Positions 61,816 to 64,000 of a stretch of 64,000 nucleotides of DNA are shown in pieces. This stretch comes from Gracilaria gracilis (taxonomy: Eukaryota; Rhodophyta; Florideophyceae; Gracilariales; Gracilariaceae). A program made the translations under genes and the position numbers. The stretch lies in NCBI GenBank assembly GCA_030374805.1, contig JARGSG010000035.1, positions 1-64,000 of the forward strand. Reading direction: 5' to 3'. The stretch's first letter is position 1. Each line of letters opens with the position of its first letter. Under the pieces are notes generated by a model that saw only the letters and a program-made list of their open reading frames with translations, ran no database searches and was not told where the DNA came from.

Positions 61816-62456
61816 ATGCAATACGGGCGAAAAGCTTCACAGCTCCTAGTCGAACTTCGAAAAACCAAATGGCTCCCGCCGTACAGCGTAAGTATCTCCC
61901 TCTACATTTAGCATCCAACCGCAGTGAAAACTGACACTAACGTCGTACACAGGATGGCGGACTGCGACAAGTTGCCGCCGAGATAAAGGAGTTGATCGAA
62001 CCTTTTCTCGAAATCATGCAAAACCACGGCAGGTCATTGCGGGAAAGCGACTACTATCACATGGGTGCCGTTGTCTTCTTCCGTTCTATTCAGCGCAACA
62101 AGCGCTGTGCACTAGCTTATTTAATGAACCGCGTAAGACGAATCCAGCAATACCGATGGGAAATGGGTGCTTGTGCAGCAACACATCTTGCTGATAACAT
62201 GTCTGCACCTGAAGCTCATTTCTTAAAGGAATACAACAATCTTATAGGCCGTTATTCTCAAACAGTTAATCTCGATTTAACAGCTGATGCTCAACCTCCG
62301 CGGGACCTCTTCATCGAAGTCCGTGTGAAACACGACTGCGGTTCCGTTCTCACAGATTCTGGTCCAGTTGCCCTCAAGCCCGGAACGGCCCACTTCATAA
62401 AGCGCTCTGACGTTGAACATCTCATTCGACAGGGAGCGCTTGAACACATTGTATAG
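61816..62456 (+). CDS. PSF1: GINS complex subunit PSF1 (two exons)
   Basis: Exon 1 is 61816-61887, encoding MQYGRKASQLLVELRKTKWL plus PPYS; exon 2 is 61953-62456. The 65-bp intron has GTAAGT and CACAG ends and lies between codons. The product is 191 residues, the usual PSF1 length. Exon 2 continues with GLRQVAAEIKELIEPFLE, RNKRCALAYLMNRV (a hallmark of the A domain), SAPEAHFLKEYNNLIGRY and the C-terminal B domain IEVRVKHDCGSV..HFIKRSDVEHLIRQGAL. GINS with MCM2-7 and CDC45 forms the replicative helicase. Convergent with the sulfotransferase gene, whose stop lies 12 bp away. Confidence 0.95.
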
Positions 62457-62468
62457 AGAAGAAGTGCA

Positions 62469-63533
62469 TCACGATGAATGTTCACATTCCGGCATTTCAT
62501 GTAAGCTCTGGAAGTATATCTTCTTTGCGAAGTCGTAAAGCTTGACGTCTACGTCTTCCATTTGTAGAGTATTGTTTCGAATATTGTCTGGGATTCGTGC
62601 CAACAATCGATGACTGCGAACATTTCTTCGAATTCTGGTCATGTTTCTTTGGCCTGTCTTTACCCTTTTTCCTAGGATTCCTCGCCTACCACAAGCAGAA
62701 TTCAATAGCGTTGACAGTACACAGGCTGACTGTGCATACCGTTCATACAGGCCAACGAAGAAAAAGAAATCCACTAAATGACGTTTGGCTTCCACTAAGG
62801 CCGCATGTCTTGAATGGCTGTCTCTATCCATTAGCTGGGAACGAATGTCGGTCCAGACTTCATTCACAACGCCATCGGTGGATAATCGTTTCACCATGTA
62901 ATTGTGATTCTTGTGCAGAAGATATTGATAAAGGTCATCATCTTTGCTAGCGGCTTCGCTTGATTCGAAGTGATGGTAATGGGATACTTTCCTGTGTAGA
63001 GGATGCCGAACAAACGTAAAATAGTGGGCGTTGCGATTTGGAAACAGTTCATGAACACCGAAATACTGATGCCCCATTATTATATCTATATCCGCCCGCT
63101 GCGACGCATTAAGCTGTATCAAGTCTTCTAGATTGCAATCCGTGCTGCCATCATCTTTATCACGGTGAAAGTACCATGCCTGAAAACCGGAGTCCGCATG
63201 TGAACGATGACAGGTATGGTAGAGTTTGAGTTTGTTCTTCTTCGAAAATGCATATAGAGCATCCTTGAGACTGTTTCCGCCAGTTTTGTGAAGATGGAGG
63301 AAAATATAGAGTGGTCTGCTCCTTATACATTCGATCGAATTCGGTTCGGGTAGTTTCTTCAGATGCACCTTCAAGGACGGTGTGAATGGTTTTGTTTTGC
63401 AGAAAAATATTATGAACAGGCAGAGAAAGGAGTATAGAGCCAACCGAAGATTGGACGCGCCTCGTACACGATATCGCTTTTGGAAGTGTGAAACCCATTT
63501 CATTCTCCGTCGATAGACATTCGCAGGAAGCAT
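62469..63533 (-). CDS. Golgi-type carbohydrate sulfotransferase
   Basis: 354 residues, type II membrane protein: short basic cytoplasmic tail, membrane span around residues 29-46 (LRLALYSFLCLFIIFF), then a lumenal catalytic domain. The 5'-PSB loop for PAPS reads LHLHKTGGNSLKDAL, and the 3'-PB segment FTFVRHPLHRKVSHYHHF is typical of the sulfotransferase-2 (2-O-like) family. It could act on sulfated galactans in a red alga; the substrate is inferred. The C-terminal part is Cys/Arg-rich. Tail-to-tail with PSF1. Confidence 0.85.
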   Translation of the reverse strand: MLPANVYRRRMKWVSHFQKRYRVRGASNLRLALYSFLCLFIIFFCKTKPFTPSLKVHLKKLPEPNSIECIRSRPLYIFLHLHKTGGNSLKDALYAFSKKNKLKLYHTCHRSHADSGFQAWYFHRDKDDGSTDCNLEDLIQLNASQRADIDIIMGHQYFGVHELFPNRNAHYFTFVRHPLHRKVSHYHHFESSEAASKDDDLYQYLLHKNHNYMVKRLSTDGVVNEVWTDIRSQLMDRDSHSRHAALVEAKRHLVDFFFFVGLYERYAQSACVLSTLLNSACGRRGILGKRVKTGQRNMTRIRRNVRSHRLLARIPDNIRNNTLQMEDVDVKLYDFAKKIYFQSLHEMPECEHSS

Positions 63534-64000
63534 GATTGAAGAAGAAAGCCGTCATTCATCCCTTGCACTGCCTAGGGTCCGTAAAGGCTTCGTACTTGCC
63601 GATGAGATGTACAAAGTGGTGCAGCAAACTAGGTTTTGTCAGCAGTGCTCAATTACATTTGTCGTTACAGATTGTGTAATATGGAGTACAAGGGTACACT
63701 ACATCTATACGCCGCAGGGTTTTTCGTTGAGCAAGTTTAAGAGTTGAACACAAATTAGACAAAAAAAACCTTTCGGCAGCTGTGAGGATGTCTCTGCTTA
63801 ACGATCCGTGATGAAAGCAGAGTTGCAGAATTGAGCAAAAAAAAGGCATCAGAGAATGGACTGTCTCTGACTTTGATGTGCATATGGCGTTGGAAGATTT
63901 TGGTGCGAGGCAGCCAAAACTCAAAGCAGCGTAGTGCTGAGTGATCAAGGGATTTTTCCATTCGACTGAGAACGAATCTTAAGCAACTCAAGAAGTGCGC
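63534..64000. other. Terminal stretch, no gene seen
   Basis: About 470 bp upstream of the sulfotransferase start. It is somewhat AT-rich with A-runs near 63761 and 63838. No supported coding sequence. Confidence 0.4.

Overview
The window reads as nuclear DNA of a compact-genome alga, most likely a florideophyte red alga close to Chondrus. This is inference from gene content and was not tested by a search. The reasons are: mostly intronless genes, with six short GT-AG introns (65-157 bp) in those that have them; proteins starting MAFV or MFVQAF, typical of red-algal plastid transit peptides; a nuclear Ycf20-like gene; a Golgi-type sulfotransferase; and genes packed head-to-head or tail-to-tail beside a transposon-rich block.

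Positions 1-18,576 are a graveyard of mobile elements. From the left they are: two diverged copies of a proline-rich repeat; a decayed Ty3/gypsy retroelement (minus strand); a Crypton-type tyrosine recombinase pseudogene (minus) split by a complete hAT element with 19-bp terminal inverted repeats and a perfect 8-bp target duplication; a 508-bp solo LTR with a 5-bp duplication inside that hAT; a pogo/Tigger-like DDE pseudogene; a MITE-like foldback; other hairpins; and a piggyBac element with palindromic subterminal motifs. The wrecks are broken mostly by isolated in-frame stops.

Positions 18,695-31,290 hold a PLP aminotransferase (one intron), a MON1-like trafficking protein, a large zf-4CXXC/CDCA7-type zinc-finger protein with degenerate internal repeats, an NDR-family alpha/beta-hydrolase-fold protein, and an AIG1-type GTPase whose P-loop is assembled by splicing. 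Positions 32,500-42,400 hold BRX1 and a Pumilio protein sharing a CpG-rich divergent promoter, a gene-poor stretch with a LINE-like scrap, ribosomal protein S26e, and an unrecognised 440-residue protein.

Positions 44,000-63,550 are densely coding: UBLCP1, a HIRIP3-like histone chaperone, a Ycf20-like plastid protein whose stop codon overlaps the start of a cyclin L-like gene, a plastid-targeted protein of unknown function, a tiny spliced RPB12/RPABC4 gene, TRAPPC10, an HHL1-like plastid protein, NOT4, CDC26, GINS PSF1 and a sulfotransferase. Replication and cell-cycle genes are prominent here. E2F-type sites lie in the HIRIP3/YCF20 and CDC26/PSF1 divergent promoters. No rRNA, convincing tRNA or CRISPR array was seen.
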